NCBI RefSeq assembly: GCF_032393985.1
Contig: NZ_CP135918.1
Coordinates: 4,899,724 to 4,963,723 of the forward strand
DNA from: Fischerella sp. JS2
Lineage (GTDB): Bacteria > Cyanobacteriota > Cyanobacteriia > Cyanobacteriales > Nostocaceae
DNA: 64,000 nucleotides
Direction of reading: 5' to 3'
The position numbers and the translations under genes were made by a program. Of the stretch, positions 47,212 through 58,927 are shown in pieces. The notes under the pieces are model-generated. The model ran no database searches, had not been told where the DNA came from, and saw only the letters and a list, made by a program, of their open reading frames with translations. Every line of letters begins with the position of its first letter. The stretch's first letter is position 1.

Positions 47212-49194
47212 CTAAAGATTTGATACTTTTGTTTCCCGGAGCTTTTCTAAAGCGCTGCGATCTTCCAAGGTTGAGGTATCACCAGATATTTCCTGTCCAG
47301 TTACTATTGATCTCAGCAACCGCCGCATGATTTTACCCGACCGCGTTTTTGGCAAACCGTCCGTAAAGCGAATTTCCCCAGGACGAGCGATCGCTCCTAT
47401 CTCTTTGACAACATGCTGTTTCAGTTCTTGACTCAGTTCTTCACTAGATATATATTTACTTTCTAAAGTAATGAAAGCTACGATATCTTCACCTTTGAGT
47501 TCATCTGGTTTGCTGACCACGGCTGCTTCAGCCACCGCAGGGTGAGATACTAGGGCTGATTCTACTTCCATCGTGCCAAGACGATGACCTGATACATTAA
47601 TGACATCATCTACTCTTCCCATGATCCAGAAGTACCCTTCTTCATCACGTTTTGCACCATCACCAGCAAAGTAGACATACTGTTCATCTTTTGGGGGAAT
47701 ATATTCCCAATAATTACGTCGAAAACGGTCTGGATCACCATATATTGTTCGCATCATGCCAGGCCAAGGATAGCGAATAACTAAATAACCACCTTCGTTG
47801 TCTTTTACTGAGTTACCTTCCGAATCCACCACATCAGCTAAAATTCCTGGAAAAGGACGAGTTGCTGAACCAGGTTTAGTAGGGATAGCACCAGGTAACG
47901 GTGTAATCATTATTCCACCAGTTTCTGTTTGCCACCAAGTATCGACAATCGGACAGCGATCGCCACCGATCACTTTGTAATACCACATCCAAGCTTCTGG
48001 ATTAATCGGTTCACCTACAGTTCCCAACAAGCGCAAAGAAGACAGGTTGTGCGTTTGGGGCAGATGTTCACCCATTTTGATAAAGCTACGAATAGCAGTA
48101 GGTGCAGTATAAAAAATTGTCACACTATATTTCTCTATTATGTCCCAAAAACAAGCAGGGTTAGAGAAACGGGGCGCACCTTCATACATCACCGTTGTTG
48201 TGCCATTAGATAAGGGACCATAGACAATATAGCTATGTCCGGTAATCCAACCTATATCAGCAGTACACCAGTATACATCTTTCTCTTGAAGGTCAAAGAT
48301 CCATTTAGTGGTGATATGTGTGTATAAGTTATAGCCACCGTGTGTATGCACAACACCTTTAGATTTACCAGTACTCCCAGAAGTATAAAGAATAAACAGC
48401 ATATCTTCACTGTCCATAGGTTCAGCCGGACAGTCTGTTGATACACTCTTTTGCAAATCATGCCACCAATGGTCACGTCCTGGTTCCATGTTAGTTTTTT
48501 GATTGGTACGCTGGACAACTAGGACATTTTGCACTGTAGGCACAGCATTATTAGCGAGGGCTTGGTCTACTCGTTCTTTAAGAGGTACAATCTCATCCTT
48601 GCGCCAACCACCATCAGCAGTAACAACTAACTTTGCTTTGGCATCAATTAACCGATCCCGCAGTGCTTCCGCACTAAAACCACCAAAGACAACACTGTGG
48701 GGTGCGCCAATTCTCGCACAAGCAAGCATGGCAATGGCAGCTTCGGGAATCATCGGCATATAAATACCAACGCGATCGCCTTTTTGTACTCCCAATAGTT
48801 TGAACACATTGGCAAATTGACAAACTTCCCGATGTAGTTGGGCGTAGGTGAGAGTGCGTGAGTCTCCTGGTTCTCCTTCCCAAATAATCGCGGCTTTATT
48901 TTTGCGCCAAGTAGTTAAATGTCTGTCAAGACAATTGTAAGAAATATTTATGTTACCGTTCACAAACCACTTGGCAAACGGTGGTTGCCAATCTAAAACT
49001 TTGTCCCACTTCGCAAACCAGTTTAATTCTTGTTCTGCTAATTCTGCCCAGAATTGTTCAGGATTGGCTTTAGCTTTGTTGTAGAGGTGCTGATAATCTG
49101 CCAAACTTTTAATATGGGCATTTTGGGAAAAATCACCAGATGGATAGAATAAGCGCTTTTCCTGCAAAATAGACTTGATTGTTTGCTGTGACAT
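47212..49194 (-). CDS. acs: Acetyl-CoA synthetase
   Basis: Converts acetate, ATP and CoA to acetyl-CoA through acetyl-AMP. 660 residues, full length. Visible are the AMP-loop [14 protein letters not shown], the acetate-pocket WWQTETGG, the hinge region [18 protein letters not shown], and the catalytic lysine in TRSGKIMRR, which is the usual acetylation site. It lies downstream of phosphoketolase on the same strand, suggesting use of acetyl units from that pathway. Confidence 0.97.
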   Translation of the reverse strand: MSQQTIKSILQEKRLFYPSGDFSQNAHIKSLADYQHLYNKAKANPEQFWAELAEQELNWFAKWDKVLDWQPPFAKWFVNGNINISYNCLDRHLTTWRKNKAAIIWEGEPGDSRTLTYAQLHREVCQFANVFKLLGVQKGDRVGIYMPMIPEAAIAMLACARIGAPHSVVFGGFSAEALRDRLIDAKAKLVVTADGGWRKDEIVPLKERVDQALANNAVPTVQNVLVVQRTNQKTNMEPGRDHWWHDLQKSVSTDCPAEPMDSEDMLFILYTSGSTGKSKGVVHTHGGYNLYTHITTKWIFDLQEKDVYWCTADIGWITGHSYIVYGPLSNGTTTVMYEGAPRFSNPACFWDIIEKYSVTIFYTAPTAIRSFIKMGEHLPQTHNLSSLRLLGTVGEPINPEAWMWYYKVIGGDRCPIVDTWWQTETGGIMITPLPGAIPTKPGSATRPFPGILADVVDSEGNSVKDNEGGYLVIRYPWPGMMRTIYGDPDRFRRNYWEYIPPKDEQYVYFAGDGAKRDEEGYFWIMGRVDDVINVSGHRLGTMEVESALVSHPAVAEAAVVSKPDELKGEDIVAFITLESKYISSEELSQELKQHVVKEIGAIARPGEIRFTDGLPKTRSGKIMRRLLRSIVTGQEISGDTSTLEDRSALEKLRETKVSNL

Positions 49195-49303
49195 GATACT
49201 AATTTTGTCTTGAGGGTTTGAGAAAATATCTCATATGTAAAGCTTTAGGACTAACACCTTCAGAAAAATCATTTATCTGGTGTCAGTCCTAATGGTTTTT
49301 GCT

Positions 49304-51697
49304 TCAGCTATCAAGCCATTTCCAGTTGCGAACCTCTGGCATATCCTCGCCATGTTCAGTAATGTATTGCTGATGCTCAATCAGCTTGTCTTGGAGCATC
49401 TGTTTGATATAAGCCACCCTATCTTTCAGTTTAGGAACGCGATCAATCACATCTGCCACCAAATGAAAGCGATCCAAATCATTCAGTACAACCATATCAA
49501 AAGGTGTTGTCGTAGTGCCTTCTTCCTTATAACCCCGAACATGAAGATTTTTGTGGTTGGTGCGGCGGTAGGTGAGGCGATGGATCAGCCAGGGATAACC
49601 GTGATAGGCAAAGATTATTGGCTTATCTGTGGTGAATATATTGTCAAAGTCTTGATCAGACAGCCCGTGAGGATGTTCGCTTTGTGGCTGTAGTTTCATC
49701 AAGTCAACCACATTTACCACCCGTACTTTCAAATCAGGAAAGTATTGATGAAGAAAGTCAACCGCAGCCAAAGTTTCCAAAGTGGGGATATCCCCTGCAC
49801 AAGCCATGACTACATCTGGCTCACTACCTTGATCATTGCTTGCCCAGTCCCAAATACCAATGCCTTTAGAACAGTGTTTGATAGCAGCATCCATATCAAG
49901 GTACTGTAATGCAGGTTGTTTACCGACAACAATGACGTTGACACAATGACGACTACGTAAACAACTGTCAGTTACCCACAGCAAGGTGTTAGCATCGGGA
50001 GGCAAATATACCCGGATAATTTCTGCCTTTTTATTGACGACATGATCAATAAAGCCAGGATCTTGGTGAGAAAAGCCGTTGTGGTCTTGTCGCCAAACAT
50101 GAGAGGTGAGTAAGTAGTTGAGAGATGCGATCGGTCTACGCCAGGGAATGTGACGACTGGTCTTTAGCCACTTAGCATGTTGATTGAACATTGAATCCAC
50201 AATATGGATGAATGCCTCGTAGCAAGAAAAGAATCCGTGACGACCTGTAAGCAAATAGCCTTCCAGCCAACCTTGGCACATATGTTCGCTTAAGACTTCC
50301 ATGACTCGACCATCAGGGGAAATATTTTCGTCGTTCGGACGAATCTCTGCGGTAGACACCTTCTTTGTTGCTTCAAACACAGCACTGAGGCGATTTGAGT
50401 CAGTCTCATCAGGTCCCATTAACCTGAAGTTCCGAGATTCGGCGTTCATCTTGAATACATCTCGCAAAAAGCTACCCATAATCCGGGTAGCTTCAGCAAC
50501 AACAACACCAGGTTTAGGGACATCAATAGCGTAACTGCGGAAGTCTGGCATTTTCAGGTCTCTAAGCAACATGCCACCATTAGCTTGGGGATTTGCACCC
50601 ATGCGCCGATCGCCTTTAGGAGCCAATTCTGTAAGTTCAGCTATAAGTTTACCATTTTCATCGAAGAGTTCTTCTGGTTTATAGCTCTTCATCCACTCTT
50701 CGAGCATTTTGAGATGCTCTGGTTTAGTGGCTAAATCGGATAAGGGAACTTGGTGCGATCGCCAATAATCTTCAACTGGTTTGCCATTAATTTCTTTGGG
50801 TCCTGTCCAACCTTTAGGTGTCCGCAGAATAATCATTGGCCACAACGGACGCTTGCTAAACCCATGAACACGAGCTTCACGTTGGATAGCTTTAATTTCT
50901 AGTATTACAGCGTCGAGAGTTGCTGCCATTGACTGATGAGCATCTTCAACCGGATATGAACCCTCAACAAAATAAGGTTTATAGCCGTAGCCAATAAATA
51001 AATTTTCTAGTTCCTCATCACTCATGCGGGCAAATATTGTTGGATTAGCAATTTTGTAACCGTTTAAGTGCAAGATTGGTAAAACGGCTCCGTCATGTGT
51101 AGGATTCAGGAACTTGTTGCTGTGCCAACTAGCAGCAAGCGGACCTGTTTCCGCTTCTCCGTCACCAATTACGCAGCAAACAATTAGATCAGGATTATCG
51201 AAAGCAGCACCATAGGCGTGGACAAGAGAATAACCAAGTTCACCACCTTCATGAATGGAACCAGGAATTTCAGCAGCAAGGTGGCTGGGAATACCACCAG
51301 GAAAAGAGAATTGTTTGAACAACCGCTTCATCCCTTCGGCATCTTGGGAAACGTTGGGGTAAAATTTGCTGTATGTTCCTTCTAAATAGGTGTTGGCAAC
51401 CAAAGCAGGACCACCATGACCAGGGCCAGCTATATAAATCACGTTCAGGTCATACTTCTTGATAATACGGTTGCAATGTACATAGATGAAATTAAGACCG
51501 GGAGTAGTTCCCCAATGACCAAGTAATCTGGGCTTAATATGCTCTAATCGCAACGGCTCTTTAAGTAGTGGGTTATCTAAAAGATAAATTTGTCCCACTG
51601 AAAGATAATTAGTTGCACGCCAGTAAGCGTTCATCTTGTCTAGTTCTTCAACGCTCAGAGCATCTTGCTGAATTGCGGAACCTATCAAACTAACCAT
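49304..51697 (-). CDS. xfp: Phosphoketolase (xylulose-5-P/fructose-6-P)
   Basis: A 797-residue ThDP enzyme that splits xylulose-5-P or fructose-6-P into acetyl-P and glyceraldehyde-3-P or erythrose-4-P. Motifs: [20 protein letters not shown], ThDP-binding [36 protein letters not shown]. Its ATG follows the stop of the WD40 gene after 2 nt, so the two are likely coupled. No acetate kinase or phosphotransacetylase is adjacent; acs follows about 100 nt after its stop. Confidence 0.97.
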   Translation of the reverse strand: MVSLIGSAIQQDALSVEELDKMNAYWRATNYLSVGQIYLLDNPLLKEPLRLEHIKPRLLGHWGTTPGLNFIYVHCNRIIKKYDLNVIYIAGPGHGGPALVANTYLEGTYSKFYPNVSQDAEGMKRLFKQFSFPGGIPSHLAAEIPGSIHEGGELGYSLVHAYGAAFDNPDLIVCCVIGDGEAETGPLAASWHSNKFLNPTHDGAVLPILHLNGYKIANPTIFARMSDEELENLFIGYGYKPYFVEGSYPVEDAHQSMAATLDAVILEIKAIQREARVHGFSKRPLWPMIILRTPKGWTGPKEINGKPVEDYWRSHQVPLSDLATKPEHLKMLEEWMKSYKPEELFDENGKLIAELTELAPKGDRRMGANPQANGGMLLRDLKMPDFRSYAIDVPKPGVVVAEATRIMGSFLRDVFKMNAESRNFRLMGPDETDSNRLSAVFEATKKVSTAEIRPNDENISPDGRVMEVLSEHMCQGWLEGYLLTGRHGFFSCYEAFIHIVDSMFNQHAKWLKTSRHIPWRRPIASLNYLLTSHVWRQDHNGFSHQDPGFIDHVVNKKAEIIRVYLPPDANTLLWVTDSCLRSRHCVNVIVVGKQPALQYLDMDAAIKHCSKGIGIWDWASNDQGSEPDVVMACAGDIPTLETLAAVDFLHQYFPDLKVRVVNVVDLMKLQPQSEHPHGLSDQDFDNIFTTDKPIIFAYHGYPWLIHRLTYRRTNHKNLHVRGYKEEGTTTTPFDMVVLNDLDRFHLVADVIDRVPKLKDRVAYIKQMLQDKLIEHQQYITEHGEDMPEVRNWKWLDS

Positions 51698-51699
51698 AG

Positions 51700-52791
51700 T
51701 TAATACCTGTTTACTGAATTGCTACAAATGGATAAAGTCGAACTGAGAGGTTGTTTGGTAATCGGTATACGCCAAAGTTTAATTGTTTCGTCTCCACTAC
51801 CACTAGCTAAGGTATTACCTTGAGGACTAAAAGCAACTGACCAAACGGGTTTAGAATGTTCTGTCAAATTGTTCAACAATTCACCAGTGGGTACATGCCA
51901 CAGTTTGATTGTTTTGTCATAGCTACTACTGGCAAGAGTTTGCTGGTCTGAGCTAAAGTCCACTGATAATACTTCTGCCGAATGCCCTACAACTGAGCAT
52001 AATGTTCTGCCATTGGTAATGTGCCATAGCTTGATGGTTTTATCGGCACTACCACTGGCTAAAGTCTGTCCGTCAGAACTAAAGGCAAGCGATCTCACCC
52101 TTCCTGAATGCCCTGCTAGTACATGCAACACTTTGCGAGAGGGTAACTGCCAAATTTTGATGCTACCACTTTCATTGCCACTAGCTAGGGTACTACCTTG
52201 AGGACTAAAAGCCACAGACCTTACCCAGTCTTCATCCTCAAAGGCGGAGAGTTGTTTGCCAGTGTTTAAGTCCCACAGCCGTATAGTCTTGTCGGTACTA
52301 CCACTGGCAAGTAGTTTTCCATTCGGGCTAATGGCGATCGCTTTCACATCATCTGTATGCCCTGCAAGGGTACTAATCAGAGTCCCTGTTTGCAAATTCC
52401 ATAACTTAATCCGATTATCCCAGCTACCACTAGCAAGTATATTACCATCGGGACTGATAGCAAGAGATTCAATTGCATCGGTATGTGCTTTGAAAGTGCG
52501 AAGTAATTTACCACTATGCAGGTTCCAAATTTTGATCGTGCCATCATAACTACCACTAACTAAAGTCTTGCCATCTGGGTAGAAGGCGAGTGCATAAACC
52601 CATACTGAATGACTTTTGAAGGTACTAAAAGATTGAGTAGTTAGATCAGAGTTAGAGGCTAGCGTGATTGTTTCTGATTTTGAAAACAATCTAGATGAGT
52701 AGATTCCAAGACTAGCTGCCATTGCCGTTATTGCCAAGGCTATTGAAACTGTATAGTAATTTGGCTTTAACACCATACAGAGGCGCTCCAT
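51700..52791 (-). CDS. Membrane-anchored seven-WD40-repeat protein
   Basis: A 363-residue protein: an N-terminal membrane segment (about 13-31, [20 protein letters not shown]), a short linker, then seven WD40 repeats (residues about 55-345, each ending like [13 protein letters not shown]), enough for one closed beta-propeller. It has no catalytic domain and probably acts as a scaffold. The stop lies 2 nt before the phosphoketolase start, which suggests that it recruits or regulates that enzyme. Confidence 0.9.
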   Translation of the reverse strand: MERLCMVLKPNYYTVSIALAITAMAASLGIYSSRLFSKSETITLASNSDLTTQSFSTFKSHSVWVYALAFYPDGKTLVSGSYDGTIKIWNLHSGKLLRTFKAHTDAIESLAISPDGNILASGSWDNRIKLWNLQTGTLISTLAGHTDDVKAIAISPNGKLLASGSTDKTIRLWDLNTGKQLSAFEDEDWVRSVAFSPQGSTLASGNESGSIKIWQLPSRKVLHVLAGHSGRVRSLAFSSDGQTLASGSADKTIKLWHITNGRTLCSVVGHSAEVLSVDFSSDQQTLASSSYDKTIKLWHVPTGELLNNLTEHSKPVWSVAFSPQGNTLASGSGDETIKLWRIPITKQPLSSTLSICSNSVNRY

Positions 52792-52820
52792 TTTCAGAAT
52801 CTATGCAATGGTTAATCATG

Positions 52821-53383
52821 CTATCTTGTAGTGTTTGCCGGTAACTTGGTTTGAGATATTTTTTCCTTTGTTTTTTGTGGTTGCTCTTGGTACTCAATCC
52901 AAAGTCTAATCAGCAATAAAATTATTATCGTGGTAGAACCTACAATGCCAACGGGTGTTAAATATGTCCAATGACCTGACATTTTATCCCAAATGTGCCA
53001 TGTCAAAAGAAATGTAGCTAAGTAAGTCAGTTGATGCAATTTTTTCCAATTTTTCTTCAGTTTCTTCACACTCCAGTTATTAGAAGTGATAGCCAAAAGT
53101 GTAAAAATTATCAAAGTGATTGTCCCCTGAAAATAAATTAAATATGTCTTTGGATCAAAAGCATCAAAGTTCCTTTTTTTTACCATTAGGAATCCATGTC
53201 CCAAGGCAAAAAAAAAGCAAGAATACCAATTAGACGCCGATGTTTCAGCAGCAATTGAGGCAGACCGGTTGCTTTTGTTTGAGGAAAAACGATTTTTAGA
53301 ATCGTAGGCAGCAATGTGACAATATAGCTAACTAATGCCAAAAATCCAAGCTTATTGGCTAATGATGCTATATCCATGCTCAT
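52821..53383 (-). pseudogene. Ferric-reductase-like transmembrane protein, frameshifted
   Basis: Two overlapping frames form one protein of about 187 residues: ANKLGFLALVSYIVTLLPTI...HRRLIGILAFF (53383-53205), then LGHGFLMVKKRNFDAF...LTYLATFLLTWHIWDKMSGHW (53210-52821). The paired histidines and five or so helices fit the ferric-reductase-like (YedZ/MsrQ-related) domain. Joining them needs one more base in the A9 run at 53208-53216. The split could be genuine decay, a slippage-prone phase switch, or a sequencing error. Confidence 0.75.
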
Positions 53384-53549
53384 ACTAAATATTCTCCTTG
53401 TTTTTACAAAATGACATGGTAGAACTTACACTACAAATTTAGATGTCAAAGTGTAAGTCCAAAAAATTAGATTCAGAGGTTAACTGTACGCATCAAAGCC
53501 TCTGGATAACGCATATCAGCTGCAACATCCTGCGGTGCTACCTGATCAA

Positions 53550-54830
53550 TTAGCTGTGATATGTAATGACTACTTCCCGGAGTAGCTGGATTGCTTGCTG
53601 ATTAATTCTTTGAGCGTAAGCTTGCGGTACTATCATCTCTAAGTTGCGACAGGTGACAAACATCTTACCCCCCAATGTGACTGCTCCTACAATAATTGGA
53701 GCAATTCCTGCCACTGTTATGTAAAGTTGCTGCAAGTGCAATGAACCAAACTGCACTGGAAAATCTAAGCGACCTAAATTGGTGACAGTTAGGTCTGAAC
53801 CTATCAATCCTTTCAAATATTGTCGTAACTTCAATGCATCAGGCTTGTTAAATAAAAAAGCTTTTACTTCTAACAGATGATTGAATATCTTGTCACTTGC
53901 CATTACCTGTTTGAGCTGACGTTTAACATCTCTAGCTACATTGCATAAGTTACTTGTATCTCTAATTTGATGGTAAGTGACTTCACGAGTATAGTATGTT
54001 CCAAAATCTTCACCTACTTGTGGTAAAAGGTAATTTCTGAGGTTAATCGGAGACATACATTTGAGAATGGCATCGTCTGCCAACTTCATTTCATTAGCAA
54101 TTGCTAAGAGGTATGATGCACATAGTATACTATGAACGCTAATTTCCTCTTTTCGACAGTAAGAGATTAATTTAGCAGTTTCCTCTGGTAAAAAATACCA
54201 GTAAATTAGATGATTTTGTTTTTCATCAATACTGTTTTGAGAAATAGATAACTTTTGTTCAAAGATTGTGGAATTCTCTTGATTGATAGGATATCTTGTT
54301 CCAATCAATTGATCAGTAGTGTCTTTTAAAGGAATTAGCTCTTCACAGGAAGGTAATTCTCGCTGCTGTGGTAGGTAATTTATGTCAAGTTCACTAAGAT
54401 AGTACAAGATATCTCGTAATAAGTAAACTCCTGATAAGCCATCACCAATACAATGGTCAAAGCTGACAATAAGCTCAGAAATACTAGGAGATTGCAGACA
54501 CATCACACGTACGAGAGGATCATCAGTCCTAGAAAAAGGACGAGAAAGTTCTTCTTGCACCTCCACAGACCAATGTCCTTCTCCTTGGCGTTCAATGACT
54601 TGCAGTGGAATACTAGCAACTCCTTCTGATACAAATCGTGGATGCTCTGAGTTTTCGTCTACAACTTTTACCTTCAGCAGTGGATGTCGCTGTTGAACCC
54701 AAGCCAAAGCTGCATTGAGTTGTTTAGTAGTGATTGCTCCTGTAATAGTTGCACAAAGAACAACGTTTATTGGTTTAGTCTGAGCTAGTAAAGATAGTGT
54801 TTGTTCTGAGGCTCCTAATAAACGGTTCAT
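53550..54830 (-). CDS. PapA/condensation-domain-like acyltransferase
   Basis: A 426-residue enzyme of the chloramphenicol-acetyltransferase/condensation superfamily, like PapA5 or alcohol acyltransferases: LNAALAWVQQRHPLLKVKVV, catalytic HxxxDG in FDHCIGDGLSG (about 125-135), and DFGTYYTREV. It would transfer an acyl group from an ACP or CoA to a hydroxyl or amine, a fitting last step for the cluster. It is the most downstream gene of the minus-strand biosynthetic group. Confidence 0.82.
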   Translation of the reverse strand: MNRLLGASEQTLSLLAQTKPINVVLCATITGAITTKQLNAALAWVQQRHPLLKVKVVDENSEHPRFVSEGVASIPLQVIERQGEGHWSVEVQEELSRPFSRTDDPLVRVMCLQSPSISELIVSFDHCIGDGLSGVYLLRDILYYLSELDINYLPQQRELPSCEELIPLKDTTDQLIGTRYPINQENSTIFEQKLSISQNSIDEKQNHLIYWYFLPEETAKLISYCRKEEISVHSILCASYLLAIANEMKLADDAILKCMSPINLRNYLLPQVGEDFGTYYTREVTYHQIRDTSNLCNVARDVKRQLKQVMASDKIFNHLLEVKAFLFNKPDALKLRQYLKGLIGSDLTVTNLGRLDFPVQFGSLHLQQLYITVAGIAPIIVGAVTLGGKMFVTCRNLEMIVPQAYAQRINQQAIQLLREVVITYHS

Positions 54831-54869
54831 AAAACCTCCATAAGGTTAAATGCGTCATGGCTTAACCAT

Positions 54870-56063
54870 TTACCCAATTTGTGTAGTTCCCTGTATATTG
54901 ATATTGATAATAAATGCTGTGATCAATAAGAAGAGAGCTAGAATTGCACACAAACCAGAAAAACCAATAGGATTTAAAAGGTTAGTTACTAAAGGACCAA
55001 AACTAGCACCGATAAAAAGCACAAATGTGTATAAAGCGAGTGCAGAACCACTGGCTCCAGTAGCAATAGAACCCACAAGGGCAATCAAGGATGGCATGAT
55101 TGCAGATATACCTGCAACAAAGATACCACTCGAAAGTACTAGAATGAGCAGTTGACCAGAAATAGCTTCTAAAGCTAAACCAATAGATGCAAGCACAAGT
55201 CCTGTCAATACTACATTTTTGCTTCCCCATCGCTTGATGAAACTACTAGTAAATGGAGCTAGTAGCATTCCAGGAATACCAGCCATCCGAATAAACAAAA
55301 GATTGTTTTGGCTAATTCCATATCGACTAACTAGATGTGGTTCCAATCCACTGTACATTGATACAAAGCTGAGGAGAACCATGAAAGCTGCTGTATAGGC
55401 AGCAAGAAGTCGATGCGATTTCAAGAGGAATATCATATTTTTGTAAACACTGAGAACGCTTGTAGCAGACTTTTTGGTTACACTATCAGGAAATCGATAA
55501 GCAACAATAAAAGCAGCTACAGTGTAAGCGATCGCTAAAAACCAAAATATCCAACGCCAGCCATAGGTTAAAATTACGATACTGGAATATATTTGCCCTA
55601 CGATACCAGCTAAAAGAAATCCTGTACTCACGCAAGCAATACCAGTAGCACGAGTTGATACAGGTAAAACTTCACTGACATAAACTAAAGCGATTGGTGC
55701 AAATGTTGCAGCTAGAAATCCTTGCAAAGTCCGAAATTTAATCAGGAAATCAAAAGAGGGACTTGCACCCACAGCAATAGTTATCAAAGCTAGCATTGCT
55801 AGCCCAGGAACTAGTAATACTTTGCAACCAAATCGGTCACAAAGAGGACCAAATATCAAGAAACCAAAAGCATATGCAAAACCAAATGTACTTGCAATCC
55901 ATGTTGCTGCAATTGGAGATATATGAAAATATTCGCGAATAACTGGAATTAAAGGAATTGCCAAGTAAAGTTGGGACAGTACAAGTAAAGCACAAACTGA
56001 TAGAACAGTTATCACCAACGGGACATTGAGTGCAGGTGTGAAAATTCGGCGATGTTTGTACAT
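54870..56063 (-). CDS. MFS transporter (drug/product exporter type)
   Basis: A 397-residue protein with about 12 membrane helices and the MFS loop motif GPLCDRFGCKVLLVPG after helix 2. It belongs to the drug:H+ antiporter group in general look (IPLIPVIREYFHISPIAATW). Within a biosynthetic cluster it is the probable product exporter or self-resistance pump. The acyltransferase gene follows after about 40 nt. Confidence 0.88.
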   Translation of the reverse strand: MYKHRRIFTPALNVPLVITVLSVCALLVLSQLYLAIPLIPVIREYFHISPIAATWIASTFGFAYAFGFLIFGPLCDRFGCKVLLVPGLAMLALITIAVGASPSFDFLIKFRTLQGFLAATFAPIALVYVSEVLPVSTRATGIACVSTGFLLAGIVGQIYSSIVILTYGWRWIFWFLAIAYTVAAFIVAYRFPDSVTKKSATSVLSVYKNMIFLLKSHRLLAAYTAAFMVLLSFVSMYSGLEPHLVSRYGISQNNLLFIRMAGIPGMLLAPFTSSFIKRWGSKNVVLTGLVLASIGLALEAISGQLLILVLSSGIFVAGISAIMPSLIALVGSIATGASGSALALYTFVLFIGASFGPLVTNLLNPIGFSGLCAILALFLLITAFIININIQGTTQIG

Positions 56064-56300
56064 TGTTTGTCAATTTAAATACCTGAATTATTTAATCTTC
56101 AACATCGTTAAATTCGGCTCAATACTCAGGTAAATTGTAATTTTTACTACAGATTTGCGTAAAATTGTAGCGCTTTTAAATGCCCCAAAAACCTGAATTC
56201 ATCCCACCAGGTAGCAGAGTTTTATTGCATAGAATTCGCTACAAATTAATGAAAAATTGTAGTACATACCTCGCTTCTCGGAAGTATGTACTAATTTTGA

Positions 56301-57917
56301 CTACACTAAAGCATTGTTGACAACGTAATTACCTAAATTTAATCCCAATGTGAAAGATTCATTGGCACTAGTTGGGTAATGTACTCCACCGTAGATGCGA
56401 CTTAAACTATCTTCAACACCAGCCTCATAGAAGCTACCGTATGACCGAGATATACCTGGTGTTTCTGGTGAAGTAATGGTGAAATTAAAATCCTCACCAA
56501 AAAAGTCAGTTAAAACTTCCACAGCTGCACCAGCACCTATAGAATGTCCTGCTAAATATTCAGGATTAGGTGGAGTTGTTAACAGTGGCATCCATTCTGG
56601 ATCGCCAACAGTATCTGGATTACCATCATTATCAGCTTCCCGAATTGCAGTCACTGGCCGCCATAGACCAAAATTGTACTTGGATGCTAGGACGGCAATA
56701 CCTGAATCAGCTTGTCCAAAGTTGAGCAGTGCAAATAAGCGGGCATTTTCCACTAATGTATTATCCTGCTGAATAGCAATCTCTTCTGCAATTTGGTTCC
56801 AAAAACCCGTGACTCCAAAGCTATCTATGCGATCAAAAGACCAGAATTTAGCAATTTCTGTTTGGTCATCTGTACGTAATGTGCTATCAACACTACCTAA
56901 AGCCTTGGTTTCATTAATCTCTGCTGCATATTGTTCGCTTGTCAACTCTGGGAAACCCTCGCCCAAGTAGTCATCAACTGAAGGTATAACAAAGGGAGTA
57001 ACTTTACCCCACTCCGAAAATCCTGCTGGTAAGTAATTAGGAGGCGTTGGTCGCCATTCACCAGCTTCGGTTCCTGGCTCGTAGAAACCCCCTGAATAAA
57101 TATCTGCACCATCTGTACTGCGAATTTCTAATATTTCCTCAGCAACATATGTTCCTAACTCAATACCTTTGAGTTTTGCAGCATCATCAGGGATTTCTGC
57201 CAGCGATCTTTTGAACTGGAGGTCGAATTCAGCTGTTTGAGTTGGGAACAGATCTACTAAGGCAGTATATGCTGCTGCTGCTGCTGCTGCTTCAAGGGAA
57301 GCACCCTCAGCGACAGATTCCTCCACGCTCACAAGATAAGGATCGTAGCTGCGATCTATAGCATTGACTGCATCGTATATTGCCGCATGAACGATCGCCA
57401 AATCACGTGCTGCTATTGGAGCAAACTTTCGAGTATTTTGTACTGCATTTAAAGCAGTTGCATTCCAATCGATGACAACATCGCTATTGTTAACAGAAAC
57501 ATGTGTGCTGCCTAGATTATTTTCTGTATTGCTTTCAGCAACGTAATTGGCTGCTTCAACTCCAGCAATCAAATAGTAAGAACCAGGTGCAACAACAGAG
57601 GGGTTACGAACTTCAGATCCTGCGAAGTCTATAGTAAATTCTTGGGATTCTCCAGGCGATAAGTTAACTAAAACAGAATCTACACTGCCTAGTAACTCAT
57701 CTTCACCGACTAAATTCCCTTCATTTAAAGGTGAATCTAAATCTGAGTCTATAGATGCATAGAGATTAATATCTAAAGGTCCTGCAAATTGTCCCTCACC
57801 TTCATTTGTGACAACAACACGAACTAATCCCTGTTCTTGAGGAAACAGTCCGGGTGAATCTATATTTTCAATTTGGATTGTTAAGTCTGGAGATAAAGCA
57901 ATGTTGTTTGAAGTCAT
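56301..57917 (-). CDS. Vanadium-dependent haloperoxidase-like PAP2 enzyme with CARDB-like N-domain
   Basis: A 538-residue protein. Residues about 10-142 form a CARDB/Ig-like adhesion-type domain (VVVTNEGEGQFAGPLDINLY). The rest is an all-helical PAP2/vanadium haloperoxidase domain with the signature K-x6-RP (KYNFGLWRP), AGHS with acid-base H458 (usual SGH), and R507...H513 (SRIYGGVHYPT), the vanadate-ligating histidine. It could halogenate or oxidise the cluster product with H2O2. Halide choice cannot be read. No signal peptide is evident. Confidence 0.88.
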   Translation of the reverse strand: MTSNNIALSPDLTIQIENIDSPGLFPQEQGLVRVVVTNEGEGQFAGPLDINLYASIDSDLDSPLNEGNLVGEDELLGSVDSVLVNLSPGESQEFTIDFAGSEVRNPSVVAPGSYYLIAGVEAANYVAESNTENNLGSTHVSVNNSDVVIDWNATALNAVQNTRKFAPIAARDLAIVHAAIYDAVNAIDRSYDPYLVSVEESVAEGASLEAAAAAAAYTALVDLFPTQTAEFDLQFKRSLAEIPDDAAKLKGIELGTYVAEEILEIRSTDGADIYSGGFYEPGTEAGEWRPTPPNYLPAGFSEWGKVTPFVIPSVDDYLGEGFPELTSEQYAAEINETKALGSVDSTLRTDDQTEIAKFWSFDRIDSFGVTGFWNQIAEEIAIQQDNTLVENARLFALLNFGQADSGIAVLASKYNFGLWRPVTAIREADNDGNPDTVGDPEWMPLLTTPPNPEYLAGHSIGAGAAVEVLTDFFGEDFNFTITSPETPGISRSYGSFYEAGVEDSLSRIYGGVHYPTSANESFTLGLNLGNYVVNNALV

Positions 57918-57961
57918 TGAAAGATCCTCCTATGAAATGTAAATAAAGCAGCTTTTGATCG

Positions 57962-58927
57962 TCAAATCGACTTAGCTCCAAAAATTTCTTTTATCTGGGC
58001 AATTGTTGTCTGCAATGAATTAATATCTTCAACATTCAAAATCAAAGCAGACGGAACAATTTTGCTAATTAACTTGGATAATACTTGCCCCGGGCCGATC
58101 TCAACAAAAATTTCAATTCCTTGTTGGTGAATGTAACGTATTGAAGCCTCCCACAGGACAGCAGAAGTCATTTGTTGCTTCAACAAGTTTGCCCATTCAT
58201 AACCGTTAATAACTGGCTGGGCTGTAATATTTGAGATCACAGGTATAGTTGCATTACGAAATTGCACATTACGAATCTCATCAGCAAATTCTTGGGCAGC
58301 TTCTTGCATCAAAGGAGAATGAAATGCTCCTGAAACAGGCAAAGGAATAGCCTTGATATTATTTTCAAAGGCACATATAATTGCTGCTTCTACAGAATTA
58401 TCATCTCCAGAAATTACTATTTGCTCTGGTGAATTTAAGTTAGCAGGAACTAATACACCTTCTGACTGAACAGCCTTTGCACATAACCTTTCTACTTCCT
58501 GTAATGTTACTCCTTTCAGAGCTACCATACCGCCCTTTTGCATTTTTGACATCAAAGAGCCTCTAAGCTGAATCAAACGTATAGCATCAGAGAAAGAGAG
58601 TACACCAGCAGCAATCAAAGCAGCATATTCTCCTGCACTGTGTCCACAAATAAAATCTGGATTAACAGGAAAATGTATTTGAAAGACAGTGTATAATGCT
58701 ATGCTCGTTGTCAATAAGCAAGGTTGTGTGATTGAAGTTGCCGTCAAATCATCTTCAGAACCAAAGAAGCAAAGGTCTTGAATAGCTAAATCGGTAATCT
58801 GTTCTGCAACTTTGAAAATTTCCTCTGCTAATGGGAACTCTTGAGCTATCTCCCTTCCCATTCCTACATACTGAGAACCTTGTCCTGGGAAGACTAGGGC
58901 GTAACGAGCTTGCTTGATTTGTTTCAT
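57962..58927 (-). CDS. fabD: Discrete malonyl-CoA/acyl-CoA:ACP transacylase
   Basis: A 321-residue acyltransferase with oxyanion motif FPGQGSQYVGMG, nucleophile S97 in GHSAGEYAAL, catalytic His in GAFHSPLM, and C-terminal IEIGPGQVLSKL. It loads the extender unit onto the cluster's ACP. It overlaps the HAD gene by 4 bp (ATGA). It is probably a pathway-dedicated paralogue rather than the housekeeping FabD, given its neighbours. Confidence 0.9.
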   Translation of the reverse strand: MKQIKQARYALVFPGQGSQYVGMGREIAQEFPLAEEIFKVAEQITDLAIQDLCFFGSEDDLTATSITQPCLLTTSIALYTVFQIHFPVNPDFICGHSAGEYAALIAAGVLSFSDAIRLIQLRGSLMSKMQKGGMVALKGVTLQEVERLCAKAVQSEGVLVPANLNSPEQIVISGDDNSVEAAIICAFENNIKAIPLPVSGAFHSPLMQEAAQEFADEIRNVQFRNATIPVISNITAQPVINGYEWANLLKQQMTSAVLWEASIRYIHQQGIEIFVEIGPGQVLSKLISKIVPSALILNVEDINSLQTTIAQIKEIFGAKSI

